A stretch of DNA of 64,000 nucleotides, taken from the NCBI GenBank assembly GCA_964442355.1, contig CAYTZS010000001.1, forward strand, positions 1-64,000, written 5' to 3'. Positions 8,373 to 19,500 of the stretch are shown here, in pieces. The stretch is from UBA6168 sp964442355 (lineage in GTDB: Bacteria > Bacteroidota > Bacteroidia > Chitinophagales > Saprospiraceae). The notes beneath the pieces were generated by a model, which ran no database searches, was not told the DNA's origin, and saw nothing but the letters and a program-made list of their open reading frames with translations. The position numbers and the translations under genes were made by a program. Within the stretch, counting starts at the first letter, position 1; every line of letters begins with the position of its first letter.

Positions 8373-8624
8373 ATGGCACACGTTTACCTCCTCTATTCCG
8401 AAGCACTGGACAAATTCTACATCGGCCACACTGAGCAAGACCCCGCCGAGCGCCTTCTCAGGCACCTGACCAACCAAGGCGGTTTCACTGCCAAGGCCAA
8501 GGACTGGAAAATCGTTTACCAAAAATCATTCGAAACAAAGTCAATAGCATACGCAGAAGAACGGAGGCTGAAAAAATTGAAGTCCAAATCCGCTTTGATG
8601 AAGTTGGCAGGTTTTGGCGCATAG
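8373..8624 (+). CDS. Small GIY-YIG (URI) nuclease-domain protein, copy 2
   Basis: Identical 83-residue product to the copy at 7999, at a distance of exactly 374 bases. Same start context (directly after a terminator) and same overlap of the stop codon with the following tRNA-like sequence. The perfect identity implies a very recent tandem duplication or active homogenisation; in an assembly it also needs to be checked for collapse or expansion. Confidence 0.85.
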   Translation: MAHVYLLYSEALDKFYIGHTEQDPAERLLRHLTNQGGFTAKAKDWKIVYQKSFETKSIAYAEERRLKKLKSKSALMKLAGFGA

Positions 8625-8692
8625 GCCAGCTCGTTCAGCGCATCCCGACTGGCAAGTCGGGAGGGTCCGCGGTTCGAATCCGTGTGCGCCCA
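8615..8692 (+). other. tRNA-like sequence 2
   Basis: Identical to the element at 8241, including the palindromic substitute for the anticodon arm. Followed by the third terminator copy. Confidence 0.75.
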
Positions 8693-8700
8693 CCTAATTC

Positions 8701-8738
8701 AAAGCCTTCAAGGAAATCCTTGAAGGCTTTTTTATTTT
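8701..8738 (+). terminator. Intrinsic terminator, third copy
   Basis: Third exact copy of the hairpin and T-run. It ends six bases before the start codon of the glycosyltransferase, so that gene either relies on read-through or on a promoter hidden in the repeat. Confidence 0.85.
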
Positions 8739-8744
8739 CGCCCC

Positions 8745-9926
8745 ATGCTACCAACTACTTGGCAAGAAATCATCTTTTCAGCTTGGGCTTTCGCCACGAT
8801 TTCGCTTGCCGTTGCTTATGTTTTTATGGTGGCAAAATACCGCTCCGATTGGCGCAAAACTCCTGATTGGGTAGCTCCAGCGAACTTTGTTCCAACGATA
8901 AAAATCAGCGTCATCATCCCGGCCCGGAACGAAGCAGAAAAGCTCCCCGCCTGCCTTGCCAGCATTGTGGAGCAAACTTACCCTGCCTCGATGTTCGAGG
9001 TCATCGTGCTGGACGACCACTCCGAGGACGATACTTTGTCGCTGGCGCAAAACTTCGCCCAAAGCCACGCCAACGTGCATGTTGTGCGTCTCGGAGAAAA
9101 TGGCGAAACTGCCAGCGCTTCATCCCACAAGAAAAGAGCTATTGAAACGGGTATCGGCTTGGCTACTGGCGAACTAATTGTCTGTACCGATGCCGACTGT
9201 GTTTTGCCTCCTGATTGGCTGAGGTTACTGGCCACATTCTATGAGGAAAAAAAGGCAAAATTCATTGCAGCTCCTGTCAACTTTCACCGTGAAAAAAACA
9301 GGCTCGAACGCTTCCAGTCACTTGACTTCTTGGGGATGATGGGTGTGACTGGGGCAGGCTTTCAGTCTAGGAGCGGCCTGCTTTGCAACGGTGCCAACCT
9401 TGCTTACCCGAAGGCTATTTTTCAGGAAGTAGGTGGGTTCGAAGGCATCAACGGGCTGGCAAGTGGGGATGACATGTTACTGCTCCACAAAATCGCCAAA
9501 AAGTATCCTGACAGCGTTTTTTTCTTGAAAAACCGAGCAGCCACCGTGCTCACCGAAGCGCAACCTAATCTGCGCTCTTTTCTGTCGCAGCGCCTCCGAT
9601 GGGCTTCAAAATCAAGGAGTTACACCGATTGGCAGGTGACGTTGCGACTCGGAGTGGTTTTCCTGCTTTGTTGGGCCATCCTCTTAAACGGATTACTGGC
9701 ATGCTGGCTTGGTTGGCCGTTGGCGGCATTGTCGGCAGGTCTTTTTTTAGCAAAAACGGTGGTTGACTTCAGCTTCCTGAGAGAAATGTCTCGCTACTTT
9801 GGGCGGCAAGACCTCTTGCGGCGCTACTGGTTGTCGCAAATGATGCACATTGCCTACATCATCTGTATCGGTACACTGGCCAATGTTACAAGGCGTTACG
9901 AATGGAAGGGTCGGCGGGTGAAGTAG
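8745..9926 (+). CDS. Membrane-bound family 2 glycosyltransferase
   Basis: A 393-residue inverting glycosyltransferase. One membrane segment lies at about residues 8-28, then a GT-A domain: 'ISVIIPARNEAEKLPACL' opening strand, 'VLDDHSEDDT', the DxD motif as 'CTDADC', a 'GDDMLL' segment and the acceptor-binding 'QRLRW' motif typical of processive or polyprenyl-linked transfer enzymes. Two or three C-terminal membrane segments follow (about 305-345 and 370-385). Sugar and acceptor cannot be read from sequence; envelope polysaccharide or glycolipid synthesis is likely. It starts seven bases after the last terminator of the tRNA cassette. Confidence 0.85.
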   Translation: MLPTTWQEIIFSAWAFATISLAVAYVFMVAKYRSDWRKTPDWVAPANFVPTIKISVIIPARNEAEKLPACLASIVEQTYPASMFEVIVLDDHSEDDTLSLAQNFAQSHANVHVVRLGENGETASASSHKKRAIETGIGLATGELIVCTDADCVLPPDWLRLLATFYEEKKAKFIAAPVNFHREKNRLERFQSLDFLGMMGVTGAGFQSRSGLLCNGANLAYPKAIFQEVGGFEGINGLASGDDMLLLHKIAKKYPDSVFFLKNRAATVLTEAQPNLRSFLSQRLRWASKSRSYTDWQVTLRLGVVFLLCWAILLNGLLACWLGWPLAALSAGLFLAKTVVDFSFLREMSRYFGRQDLLRRYWLSQMMHIAYIICIGTLANVTRRYEWKGRRVK

Positions 9927-9935
9927 CCCACCTTG

Positions 9936-12026
9936 TCATGCTTTCGGAGGTGCTTGGATGCGGATTTCCTTGATGACCACTTTTCGCATGCGTGAAGCTT
10001 CGGGACTGTACTCGGATTGTTGTTTGTCGGGTGCCACATCGGTAGAGACGGGTTCAGACGACCTAAAATTACTGGAGATGGCCAACTTACCACTCGAAAT
10101 ATAGCCTTTCAATGCACCATTGTGCCACGTTTTGAGGTGGTTGCGCACACTGCTTATTCGCCTTGCCATCAGCCGCTTGTTATAATCCGCAGCGCCAGAT
10201 GGACTTGCCTCACCCTCTATCACGACATTTAAATGAAGCCCTTTTTTAAGGTAATCCTCCAGCTGTGAGCAGAGTTCATCCAACTGTTGAAAGTTGGTCT
10301 CTACCTCCTTTTCAAAGAAGGCCATTAAATTGGAGCGAGCAGCATCATAAGCTCCTTGCGCTAGGCCCTCTGTGTATTTTTCAATAAAAACAGGCTTGCG
10401 TTCGAGGTATGTTTGCAGGGTTTGTTCGTAGGTAAGTTTGGTTTCCGTATCCATCGGGTCTTCCCAGTAGGGCTGACCGTTATCGAAAAAAAGCGCCAAA
10501 GGCAGATTGGCAAAGGGCTGAAGGTAAACCCGTTGGAGTATTGCAAGTGACGGGCCCTCGGAAGGCGCTTCGAAACTCAATACAGCAGGTTTGTAGCTCG
10601 GCTTCTTCGCCTCCAGTTTTGAACCCTCTCCTAAACCTACGGTAAAAATATATTCAGTTGCTTCTTCTTCATTTTGGTGAGTGATTGATGGCTCGTCACC
10701 ACTTGGTGTGAACTGGAATGCCACACCGCCGATTGGCAGACTGTCCAAAGCATCATAGGTCTGTACGAACACCTTGACTTTTTGGCGAAGACGAACCTTT
10801 TTTGTGACCGTTGAGAAAGCATCGCCTATAGTAATATCTACATCTACGGTTTCAGTCACGAACCCTGGTGCTTCGACAGTCAACTGGTATACTTTGTTAG
10901 GTTCGACGATGAATTGGTTGGCACCTTTGTCATCTGACAAAATGGGTATGGCCGTTGATTTTTCTGTTAACTGCATCGTCACCCCCTCCAACATTGCACC
11001 GTTCGCAGCAGCGCTTGCCACCTCGACGTTCAGCCTGACCGGCACAGGAGCTTCAAAGAGGTCGTAGCCGAGGCTGCCTGGCCGATTGGAAGAAAAATAA
11101 GCCTTTCCCGATGCAGAATGGCAGCTAAAATAGATTTCGTCGTAAGGGCTGTTGAAAGGTTGATCGAGTTGCTGGGGCTCAGACCATTTGCTTGCACCTA
11201 CCTTTTCGCTCCTAAAAACGTCCAAGCCAGCTGTTGTGCCGTTTCTATTTGAACTGAAAAAAAGGGCTTGCCCAGCTTGATAGAAAAATGGTGTCACATC
11301 ATCTTGTGGTGAATTAAACGGGAGCGGAAATGGTGGGGCGTATTTGCCCTCGGCCTCAATGGGGCTGCACCAAATGTCCATGCCGCCCATGCCGCCGGGG
11401 CGGTTGGAGGCATAGTAAAGCACTTCCTTTTTTAGGGTCTGGTCATAGCCGACGGTAGGGTGGGTGGTCGTGTAGCCGTCGAGGTTGATGGTGCGTGGGA
11501 GGCGTTTGAAGGGAAGCCACTGGCCTTCGTAGCTGCGCTCCCGAGTATAAATTTCACAAATCTGCTCTCCTGGCGCTACATCTTTACAAAGTGTGTAGTA
11601 AATGCGCTGCCCATTGGCTGTCATGGCCACATTGGAAGTGTGCATACCGGGCTCTTTGGAGTTTTCAGCCCAAGCTGTAGATGGGTTAGCTTCTAATGCA
11701 GAAAAAATCTTGGTGACGGGCGGTAAGTCATCTTTTCCTTCGACAAGGGTCGTGAAATATATTCTGCTGCCATAACGGAACGGAGCGGCGTCAGCACTGG
11801 CAGTATTGATATTCGGGCCAAGTCGCTGTATTTTAACGCCAGGCAATACGTAGCTTCCAATTAAGGGCTCCCAAAGCTCTAACGAGAAATCGGTTGTATT
11901 GCCCGTTTTCGCTTGAAAAGTGGATGATGTTGGTTCAGTTTTTATCTTTTGGAGCAGTTGCCCATGCTGGTTGCAGCTTGAGGCGACAAAAGCAAACAAT
12001 ACGATAGCGATTACTTTGAAACTCAT
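9936..12026 (-). CDS. PorE-like lipoprotein with PD40 repeats and OmpA-like C-terminus
   Basis: A 696-residue outer-membrane lipoprotein (signal 'VIAIVLFAFVASSC', Cys 18 as the lipidation site). About residues 205-320 contain WD40-like PD40 blades ('YYASNRPGGMGGMD', 'FFSSNRNGTTAGLD', 'YFSSNRPGSLGYD'). A carboxypeptidase-regulatory-like region follows ('VYQLTVEAPGFV'), and near 600-640 is an OmpA-type peptidoglycan-binding motif ('IEGEASPSGAADYNKRLMARR'-like). This order is shared with PorE of the type IX secretion system, although the N-terminal TPR region of PorE is absent. It converges with the glycosyltransferase gene, nine bases between stops. Confidence 0.75.
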   Translation of the reverse strand: MSFKVIAIVLFAFVASSCNQHGQLLQKIKTEPTSSTFQAKTGNTTDFSLELWEPLIGSYVLPGVKIQRLGPNINTASADAAPFRYGSRIYFTTLVEGKDDLPPVTKIFSALEANPSTAWAENSKEPGMHTSNVAMTANGQRIYYTLCKDVAPGEQICEIYTRERSYEGQWLPFKRLPRTINLDGYTTTHPTVGYDQTLKKEVLYYASNRPGGMGGMDIWCSPIEAEGKYAPPFPLPFNSPQDDVTPFFYQAGQALFFSSNRNGTTAGLDVFRSEKVGASKWSEPQQLDQPFNSPYDEIYFSCHSASGKAYFSSNRPGSLGYDLFEAPVPVRLNVEVASAAANGAMLEGVTMQLTEKSTAIPILSDDKGANQFIVEPNKVYQLTVEAPGFVTETVDVDITIGDAFSTVTKKVRLRQKVKVFVQTYDALDSLPIGGVAFQFTPSGDEPSITHQNEEEATEYIFTVGLGEGSKLEAKKPSYKPAVLSFEAPSEGPSLAILQRVYLQPFANLPLALFFDNGQPYWEDPMDTETKLTYEQTLQTYLERKPVFIEKYTEGLAQGAYDAARSNLMAFFEKEVETNFQQLDELCSQLEDYLKKGLHLNVVIEGEASPSGAADYNKRLMARRISSVRNHLKTWHNGALKGYISSGKLAISSNFRSSEPVSTDVAPDKQQSEYSPEASRMRKVVIKEIRIQAPPKA

Positions 12027-12281
12027 AGTCTGTATCTAGTAGCCACTTAGGTTAAAAAATGTAGCTCGGATAATTAGGTGCTTTGTCAGAAGGCTAATAG
12101 GTCTTAAAATTCAAAAATGTTCTTGCACTCTCCAATACAGGGCAAGTTTAGGGTAGGAAAAAAGTGGGTAAGACAGCTTTTGATTACAATAGTAGGTGTT
12201 AGGCCGTAATTGACAAAAGCCGCAATCGCATTTATTTATCAGTTATAAATTCCAGATGGTTTTCTAAAACGTTTTGAATCG

Positions 12282-13382
12282 CTACTCAAATCGCCCAAAA
12301 GCCAGCGAAATCCGGTCGGGCAACTCCCCCTTCGAGGTTTGCAGGTAGTCGTTGTAGGAACATGGTATCAGGCGATGGCGTTGGTGTTTTTTCTTGGTTT
12401 TAACGGGCACTTGTATCCACCATCGTCCCGTCTTGTTGCTTTTCCAGAAGGTGAATGGATGGTCGTGCCCCTTGAAATCCACGATGTACTCCGTCAGGCC
12501 ATCCATCGAAGCAGGGAAATCATTCTTGCGGTTCCCAAACCCATCGAAGAAGTACCAGGCCAGCTGCGCCAGTACTTGTGCCGTGCGACCGTACTCGTCA
12601 AGGTCGTACTCGTAGCCGTAAAAACCAATGGAAGTCAGCTTGTCGTTCATGCCAGCATAGCGGCTCAGTTGGCAGGCCTCCTCGCAGGTGAAGCCACTTG
12701 GCGAGGGGTGAATCACACCCGGCGCCTCTGCGCTCTTCAGGGCAGCAAGGTGGAAACAGACCATGTCCGCATCCCGCATCACGGGTTCGATCTCCGCCAT
12801 TCCGGCCCTTGCTTTGCCAAGTCGAACGGCATCGGCACTAATGTTCTCCAGTTCCTGAAAAGCTTCGTCGTCCACGAAGTGTGACTGGCAACCCACGATA
12901 CCAAAGTGAAATGGCTTGGTCTTGCCGTTCATCACTGGGTTGAGGTAGTTGCCGTCCAGTTCGCTGAGGCGAGGATGGAATGGCACCCGTTCGTCCACGG
13001 CTACGAGGTTCACGGAGGGTTGGCAAGCAAAATGCGCTTTGAACTGCGCCTGCGCCAGCTTCGGCATGGTGCCGATGATGACCGGGCATATCTTGCTGTC
13101 CATCAACTCCTGCAACAGTGGCAGTACAAATGAGGTGTCGGGTTTCCTAACATTGCCAAGGTCGGCAGCCTCCAATTTTCCGAAGGGGTAGCTCATGCGG
13201 TACAGCGACTTGCGCACTGCATCCGCACCCTCGTCGCCGATACCAACGATGGCCAACTTCACGGCTTGCAACGATGGCATTTCTGCCTCGTACCGCTTGA
13301 TTTTTGCACCAAAATTCGCCGAGTCAAGCGGCGTTTCGGCAATGTCGTCTATGTTGATGGGGCGCAGCCAGTTGTCGAGCAT
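12282..13382 (-). CDS. Arginase/formiminoglutamase-fold protein lacking metal ligands
   Basis: A 366-residue cytoplasmic protein of the ureohydrolase superfamily as found across Bacteroidota. Strand order is recognisable ('KLAIVGIGDEGADAVRK', 'PVIIGTMPKLAQAQ', 'NLVAVDERV', 'MVCFHLAALKSAEAPG', 'SIGFYGYEYD'). The canonical manganese motifs GGDHS, DxHxD and SxDxDxxDP are replaced by GTMPK, VDERV and FHLAALKSAEA, so the binuclear metal site appears absent and arginase activity is doubtful. I use the ATG at 13382 because the promoter boxes lie between it and the upstream ATG at 13436. The C-terminal 'WYFFDGFGNRK' and 'TFWKS' segments are family features of unknown role. Confidence 0.75.
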   Translation of the reverse strand: MLDNWLRPINIDDIAETPLDSANFGAKIKRYEAEMPSLQAVKLAIVGIGDEGADAVRKSLYRMSYPFGKLEAADLGNVRKPDTSFVLPLLQELMDSKICPVIIGTMPKLAQAQFKAHFACQPSVNLVAVDERVPFHPRLSELDGNYLNPVMNGKTKPFHFGIVGCQSHFVDDEAFQELENISADAVRLGKARAGMAEIEPVMRDADMVCFHLAALKSAEAPGVIHPSPSGFTCEEACQLSRYAGMNDKLTSIGFYGYEYDLDEYGRTAQVLAQLAWYFFDGFGNRKNDFPASMDGLTEYIVDFKGHDHPFTFWKSNKTGRWWIQVPVKTKKKHQRHRLIPCSYNDYLQTSKGELPDRISLAFGRFE

Positions 13383-13400
13383 ACTCAATTGGGTTTGGCG

Positions 13401-13432
13401 CAAATGTAGCGAAATTGGCGAGTTGGGGCAAA
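13401..13432 (-). promoter_or_regulatory. Promoter of the arginase-fold gene
   Basis: On the minus strand: TTTG (13432-13429), 20 bases, TACATTTG (13408-13401). Start of transcription would be about 12 bases before the ATG at 13382, which also settles the start-codon choice. Confidence 0.65.
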
Positions 13433-13478
13433 ACAAGGCTTATTGTGGAAGTGGCCTGAAGCATTGGATAAAAAAGAA

Positions 13479-13513
13479 GGAGGCCGCCACCGAGCATTCC
13501 GGTAGTGGCCTCC
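13479..13513 (-). terminator. Terminator of the giant T9SS protein gene
   Basis: Stem GGAGGCC... / ...GGCCTCC with a 14-bp imperfect extension; on the minus strand it is followed by a T-rich run (13478-13469). It lies 29 bases past the stop at 13542. Confidence 0.75.
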
Positions 13514-13541
13514 TTTTTGAGCAAACGAAAACGATTTTTTA

Positions 13542-16500
13542 TCAACGCATGAGCGTCACGTCGCCTTCGTACAATATCACTTTCCCATCCACGAACTCAA
13601 TTTCAGCATACCATGTAAATACGGCTGAGTTCAGCCGCTCGCCACGGTGCCTGCCGTCCCAGCTGAATTCCTGGTCGTTGGGAGGAAACAAGTAGTATTG
13701 GTAAACGGTCTCGCCCCAACGGTCGAAGACTAGAAATGACTTAATCCTCGTCACTTCCTTTCCAGCAAAAATCATGAATACATCATTGATGCCGTCGCCA
13801 TTCGGCGAGAAAGCGTTTGGCACGTACACCGGACGGTCTTTTTTCACAAAAAGCGTCAGGTCGTCGCTGTCCACGCAGCCGTTGCTCTCCACCGTGATGG
13901 TGAAGGTCGTCTGGCTCGTTGGAGCGACGAAAGTATTGAGGCAAGTGTCGCAGGAAACCAACTGCGGCGGGAACCATGTGATGTTGTCAAGACTGTCCGG
14001 TGGCAAGCTGATGAGCGCCTGCAACTCGGTCGTGTCGCCTAGGCGGATGATGTTGCCACCGCCCTCGATGATGGCCACCAATTCCACGTTCAGCTCCTGC
14101 GGCTGTGTGATGTCAATTGTCACGCTGGCCTCGCAGCCCGAAGCATCAATCACCGACACCACGTACACACCCGGCGCCAATGGCTGGAAAGTGCTAGTTG
14201 AGGAGTAGTCGCCGCCATTGAGGGCGTAGAGGTAAGGCGGCTCGCCACCTGTCACATTCGCTACCGAAATGGCCCCATCATTTTCCCCAAAACAGCTCAC
14301 GGGCACGATGGTAACTTCTGGCTGTGGGATGTCTTGACTGGCTGTCACCACCGCCACATCGGTGTCAAAGCAGTTGGCCAGTGCCGTGTTGGTTACGGTC
14401 AATGTGTAAGTGCCAGGCACCGTCACCACGGGTTGCAGCACGTTGGGGTCGGCAGGGAAGCTGCCGCTGGCCGCCGTCCACTCGTAGATGATGTTTGGCC
14501 CCGTCGAACTGTTGCCAATGCCAAGCTCAAACGAAGTTTGATTGTCCATGCAAGTGATTTCACCATCGGCACCTGCATCGGCCACAGGGGCTGCCACCAC
14601 TTCTATTTGTATGGTCTCGTCGTAGCTGCAACTGCTGTTTTCGTCATAAACAAACGTAATCGTGTGCAAGCCCACACCTGCTGTGTTCGGGTTAAACATG
14701 CCGTTGGCACTGATACCGGGGCCACTCCACGTGCCCACCGTTCCTGTACCACCCGTCACAGTGGCAGCCAGTTGCATATTTCCAGCAGTTGAGCCGAGGC
14801 AAATCGGCTCAACGGGCGGCAGGTCAATCGCCACGGTCGGGCAGTCCGTGGCGACGCAGGTCTGCTGCACCGTCACTGGTGGGCAAAGGGTATTTCCGCT
14901 CACGGTCAGCTCGATGGTCACTTGCTCGTTGGGCTGCAGGCCGTTCAGTTCGTAGCTCGTTTGGGAGGTCGAGCTGCCCGTTTGACCAGTGAGCACCACT
15001 ACGTCGTAGTCATTGGCATTTGGCACTGTGCCCCAAGTGAACTCAATGGACGACACAGTGGTGTTGCAGTCAATGTCCGGCGCAGTGAGTTCTGGGTCAA
15101 CCTGCACGCTTTGCGTAACCTGCGAAGAAGTACAGCCATTTTGCGTCACCGTGAGGGTGATGTCATAATTGCCCGGTGCCGGAAAGGCCAATTGGTGTGG
15201 GCCTTGGCCAGTACCGGGGGTAGCCGTGCCGCCGCCAAAGTTCCAAATGTAGTTGGCGCTGGAAGGTGCGCTTCCGCTGTATGTCACCGTAGCCGCATCA
15301 GCAACGCAAATATTGGCGCTGGCGCTAAAATTGGCGGTTGGTGTTGGCAGCACTTGCACGGAGCCAGCAGCCTGGTAGGTGCAGTTGTTTTCTACATAAA
15401 CAAATACCACTTGGTGTGTTCCAACGCCCGCCGTTGCAGGGTTGAACACGCCGCTGGCGCTCGTACCTGGGCCACTCCAAGTGCCTGTGCCACCACCTGC
15501 TGCGCCAGTGGTAGTCGCCGTCAGTTGCACAGTGGGTGCGGAGCCAAGGCAAATCGGTGTCACGGGGTCAACACTGACCACAATTGGCAAACAGGCTTGC
15601 GCAACGCAGGTTTGCTGGACAGTCACAGGTGGGCATGGGCCGTTGTTGGAGACGGTTAGCTCAATGGTGACTTGGTCGTTTGGCAGGAGGCCCGTCACTT
15701 CGTAAGCGTTTTGCGAGGTTTGGCTGCCAGTCGGCCCTGCTATCACGGCCACGTCGTAGTCCGTTGCGCCAGCCACATCCAACCACGTAAACTCGATGGA
15801 GTTGAGCGTGGTGTTGCAGTTGATGAGAGGTGCAACAAGCGGCTCCACTACCGCTACGTTAGCACTGAATGGATTGGACACACAGCCCTGCACCGAGGTT
15901 ACAGTAAGCGAAATAGGTTGGCTGCCGCTGTCGGCCCAACTCACAGTGTGTGGCCCAATGCCTGTACCGGGCGTGGCGATTCCAGTTCCAAAGTCCCAGT
16001 TAAATATGGCGCTAGGAAGTGCCGTACCTGTAAAATTCAGCGTAATGTCCTCACCCTCACAGGCTGTTGATGGCACTGTGAAATTAGCAATAGGTAGTGG
16101 GTACACATTTATCGTGATGTTTTGGGTATAAATGCAGTCACCCTCCGTGTAAGTGGCCGTTAGAACGTTTGCCCCAAGGTCGGCTTGGTTCGGGTTGAAG
16201 ACACCGCTGGCATTCACCCCGTCTCCCGACCAAACCATTGTGCCGCCTCCTACACCACCCGTTATCGTGTATTGAAGGGTCACAGGTGTGGCGCTGGCAT
16301 TGAGGCAGAAGTCGGGTACGGGCGTGATGTTGATGACCACTGGCAGGCAGTCCTGCGCAATGCAAGATTGCTGCACTGTAACATCAGGACATGGCCCGCC
16401 ATTGGAAACCGTGAGCGAAATGGTTGCTTGGTCGCCCGGTTGTAGCCCATTGATGACGTAGGAGTTCTGCGAAACTTGCGAACCCGGCGTACCGGAAACG

Positions 16501-19500
16501 ATAGTGGCCACGTAGCTAGTCGCCCCAGGTACATCTGGCCAGCTGAACTCAATGGAATTTGTGGTGGTGATACAGGTGATGACAGGCACCACAAGTGGCT
16601 GGTCAACCTGAACGTTGGCACTGAAAGGCTCGGATGCACAACCTTGCGCTGTGGTCACAGTGAGTGAAATAGATTGCGCCCCTGGCATGTCCCAGCTCAC
16701 AATATGCGGCCCTTGGCCCGTGCCAGGTGAGGCCGTAGCATTGCCAAAATCCCAACTAAACGTGATGCCCGACTGCACCGTGCCCGTGTACGAAACAGAG
16801 ATGTCGTCGCCCACGCAAATGGGCGATGCACTTGTAAAACTAGCCACAGGCTGGGCAAACACATTGATGATGACGTCTTCTGAGTAGATGCAATCACCTT
16901 CTTGGTAAGTGGCCGTGATGAGGTTTTGGCCGATGGAGGCTTGTGCGGGGTCAAAAACACCCGCAACGCTGACCCCCATGCCCGACCATGTCAAAGTGCC
17001 GCCCCCAGTGCCACCTGTCACAGTGGCTTGCAGGGTAATCGGAGCGGCATTATTATCAAGGCAAATGTCTGGCACTGGCGCAATGCTGATGTCCACCGGA
17101 GGACAATCTTGTGCAACACAAGTCACTTGCGAAGAAACATCGGCACAGGGACCAGGGTCAATTGCTATGACCTGGATAGTGACTGCATCGCCGGGGTTTA
17201 AGCCAGTGAACAGTATAGAGGTGTCAGAGGTAGCCACACCAGCTCCGCCAATTATCACGTTGACTGTGTAACCACTTGCACCGGGTATGGAAGTCCATAC
17301 AAACTCGATGGAGTTCGTCGTAGTGATACAGTTGATTTGCGGAGCAGGCAGCGGCGGAGATACCACAACCGTCTGCGTAGAAGTGTCGGACAGGCACCCG
17401 TTTTCCTCCACTGACAATGAAATAGCATAAGTGCCACCCATTGGCCACGAAACCGAGTGGGGCCCGGCACCAGCACCGGGGTTGGCCGTTCCACCGCCAA
17501 AGTCCCAAGTGAAAGTGGCCGAGTTGGAGGCATTGCCCGTGTAGTTAACCGTTGATGCTGCCGTACTGCAAATGGGCGAGGTAGCACTGAAATTTGCATT
17601 TGGCGTCGGGAACACATTGATTACTATGGAAGCATTGTAAATACAGGTGCCCTCTTCATACGAAACGGCTATTGTATTTGGGCCAGTGTTGGCATTGGCT
17701 GGATTGAAGATGCCCGTGATGGGGTTCACTCCTGGGCCAGACCAAGTGAAGCTTCCACTGCCTGTGCCTCCCGACTGGTTTGCCACCAACTGAATGGTGC
17801 CCGTGGTGGGCGTCAGGCAAATATCATCCACAGGGTTGATGGAAACGGAGACCGGCGGGCAGTCCTGCGCTGAGCAAGTAAGCTGAGACGAGCTGTTCGG
17901 GCAAGAATTGCTCGAAACTGCCTCCACCAATATCGTCACCTGTTGGTTGGGCATGAGGTTGGCAACCAGATAAGTCGTAGGGTCAATAAAAACGCCTGGA
18001 GGGCCAGTAACCACCGTTACGTTGTAGGATGATGCGCCTGATATGGGATCCCAGTAAAAAGTGATGCTATTTGAAGTAGGAATGCAGTTGATTACTGGTG
18101 CAGGGACTTGTGTGCCAACATCCACGGTTTGGGTTGCCGTACTGGAAGCGCAACCATTGTCGTCAATAACCAGCGTGATGGTTTTTGTGCCACCCGTGCC
18201 CCAAGTAATGGTATGAGGCCCAGGGCCAGTACCGGGCACAGCCGTGCCACCACCAAAATTCCAGTTATAAATGGCGTTCGGAGAAGCCAGACCAGTGAAC
18301 GTAATGGTGGAACTCTCCGTAATGCAAATCGGAGAAATGACCGTAAAATCTGCAACAGGCAATGGGTTGACAGTCAGGGTCACCGCCAATTCATCAAAGC
18401 AGGTACCAACCGTGCCTTTAATGTAATAAGTCGTGGTAGTAGTTGGTGAAACATTGGGGTCAAAAAGTTCATTCGCACTGGTCGCTGGTGTACCAGAGTG
18501 GTAGGTGAGCACCGGATTCGTGTTGTTTAAGTCAATGATATTCAAAGTGGTCAAATCAAAAATATCCCCAGCGCAAATGACCGGAGGGGCACTGTTCAAC
18601 AACAGGTCTGGCGGCAAAATATTTTCCGTGACCGTGACTGAAGCAGAAGCTGTGCATACTGGTGTTTGCGCAGCATTGGTGACGGTAAGTGTATATACCC
18701 CCGGGAAATTGACCGTAATGAATGGTTGGTTACTGAAAAAGCCATTTGGCCCTGTCCACTCAAGATTTGCCCCCGGAGGGTACGAACCTATCCCATCCAA
18801 GATGACGACTGGGTTGCTGCAACTGATGGGCGGTGGCGGCGATGGGTCAATGGTGGCGATGGTGAGTATCTCGTTGAAAAGAATCGTCACGGTACTGTCG
18901 CAGCCCTGCCAACCTGACAAAGTAAACACTGCAGGCCCTGGTGGGCAGTACTGCTGATTGTTGACAAAGATGCACTCGCCTTGGCAAACCGTCACGGTTT
19001 CCACCGTTGCGACTGGTGGTATCTGGGTGATGACCACATTGACAACACTATCGCAGCCCAGCCAAGATTGCAGCGTGACGGAGCCAGAAGCACAAACAGG
19101 TTGAAAGCCCACCATGATGCAGTCGCCGATGCAAAGTGCCGTGTCAATGAACGTTGGAGGGATGGTTGGGCCAATGGTCACATTCATGCAGTCGTCGGAG
19201 AAGTCGCCACAGAAAGGGGCCGTAGAAGAGTTGAAAGCAGCTTGGGCATCTGCAAGGTTTTGCCCAATCAAGGTATTGAGCAGCCCCGCAGCCGTAGTGA
19301 TATAAGAGAACCCGCAAACCGTGTAACTACCTGGTGGAAAGCTGGTCATGCTGGGCGTAGGATTGACAGCCTGGATAGTACCATTTAGTGCAATCACCCA
19401 TGCGTAGTCATAATCATTGGGGTTAGGTGCTTGGTTGCCTCCGGTGTACAGTGGAGTGATGTTTAAGTTGAGGGCGGCATCACCCAGACATGCCTGCAAG

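Larger units (their letters stand above)
7948..8738 (+). repeat. 374-bp tandem duplication: terminator, GIY-YIG gene, tRNA-like sequence
   Basis: Unit 1 is 7948-8321, unit 2 is 8322-8695 and a third partial copy (terminator only) reaches 8738 just before the glycosyltransferase gene. The two complete units encode identical proteins and I see no base difference between them apart from the final junction base (c at 8321, t at 8695). Each unit starts immediately after a tRNA 3' end and finishes with a tRNA-like sequence whose 3' half equals that of tRNA-Val. Confidence 0.9.

Noticed and set aside
8240..8434. Small open frame through tRNA-like sequence and terminator
   Set aside because: Encodes translated tRNA and terminator sequence; typical artefact around tRNA genes.
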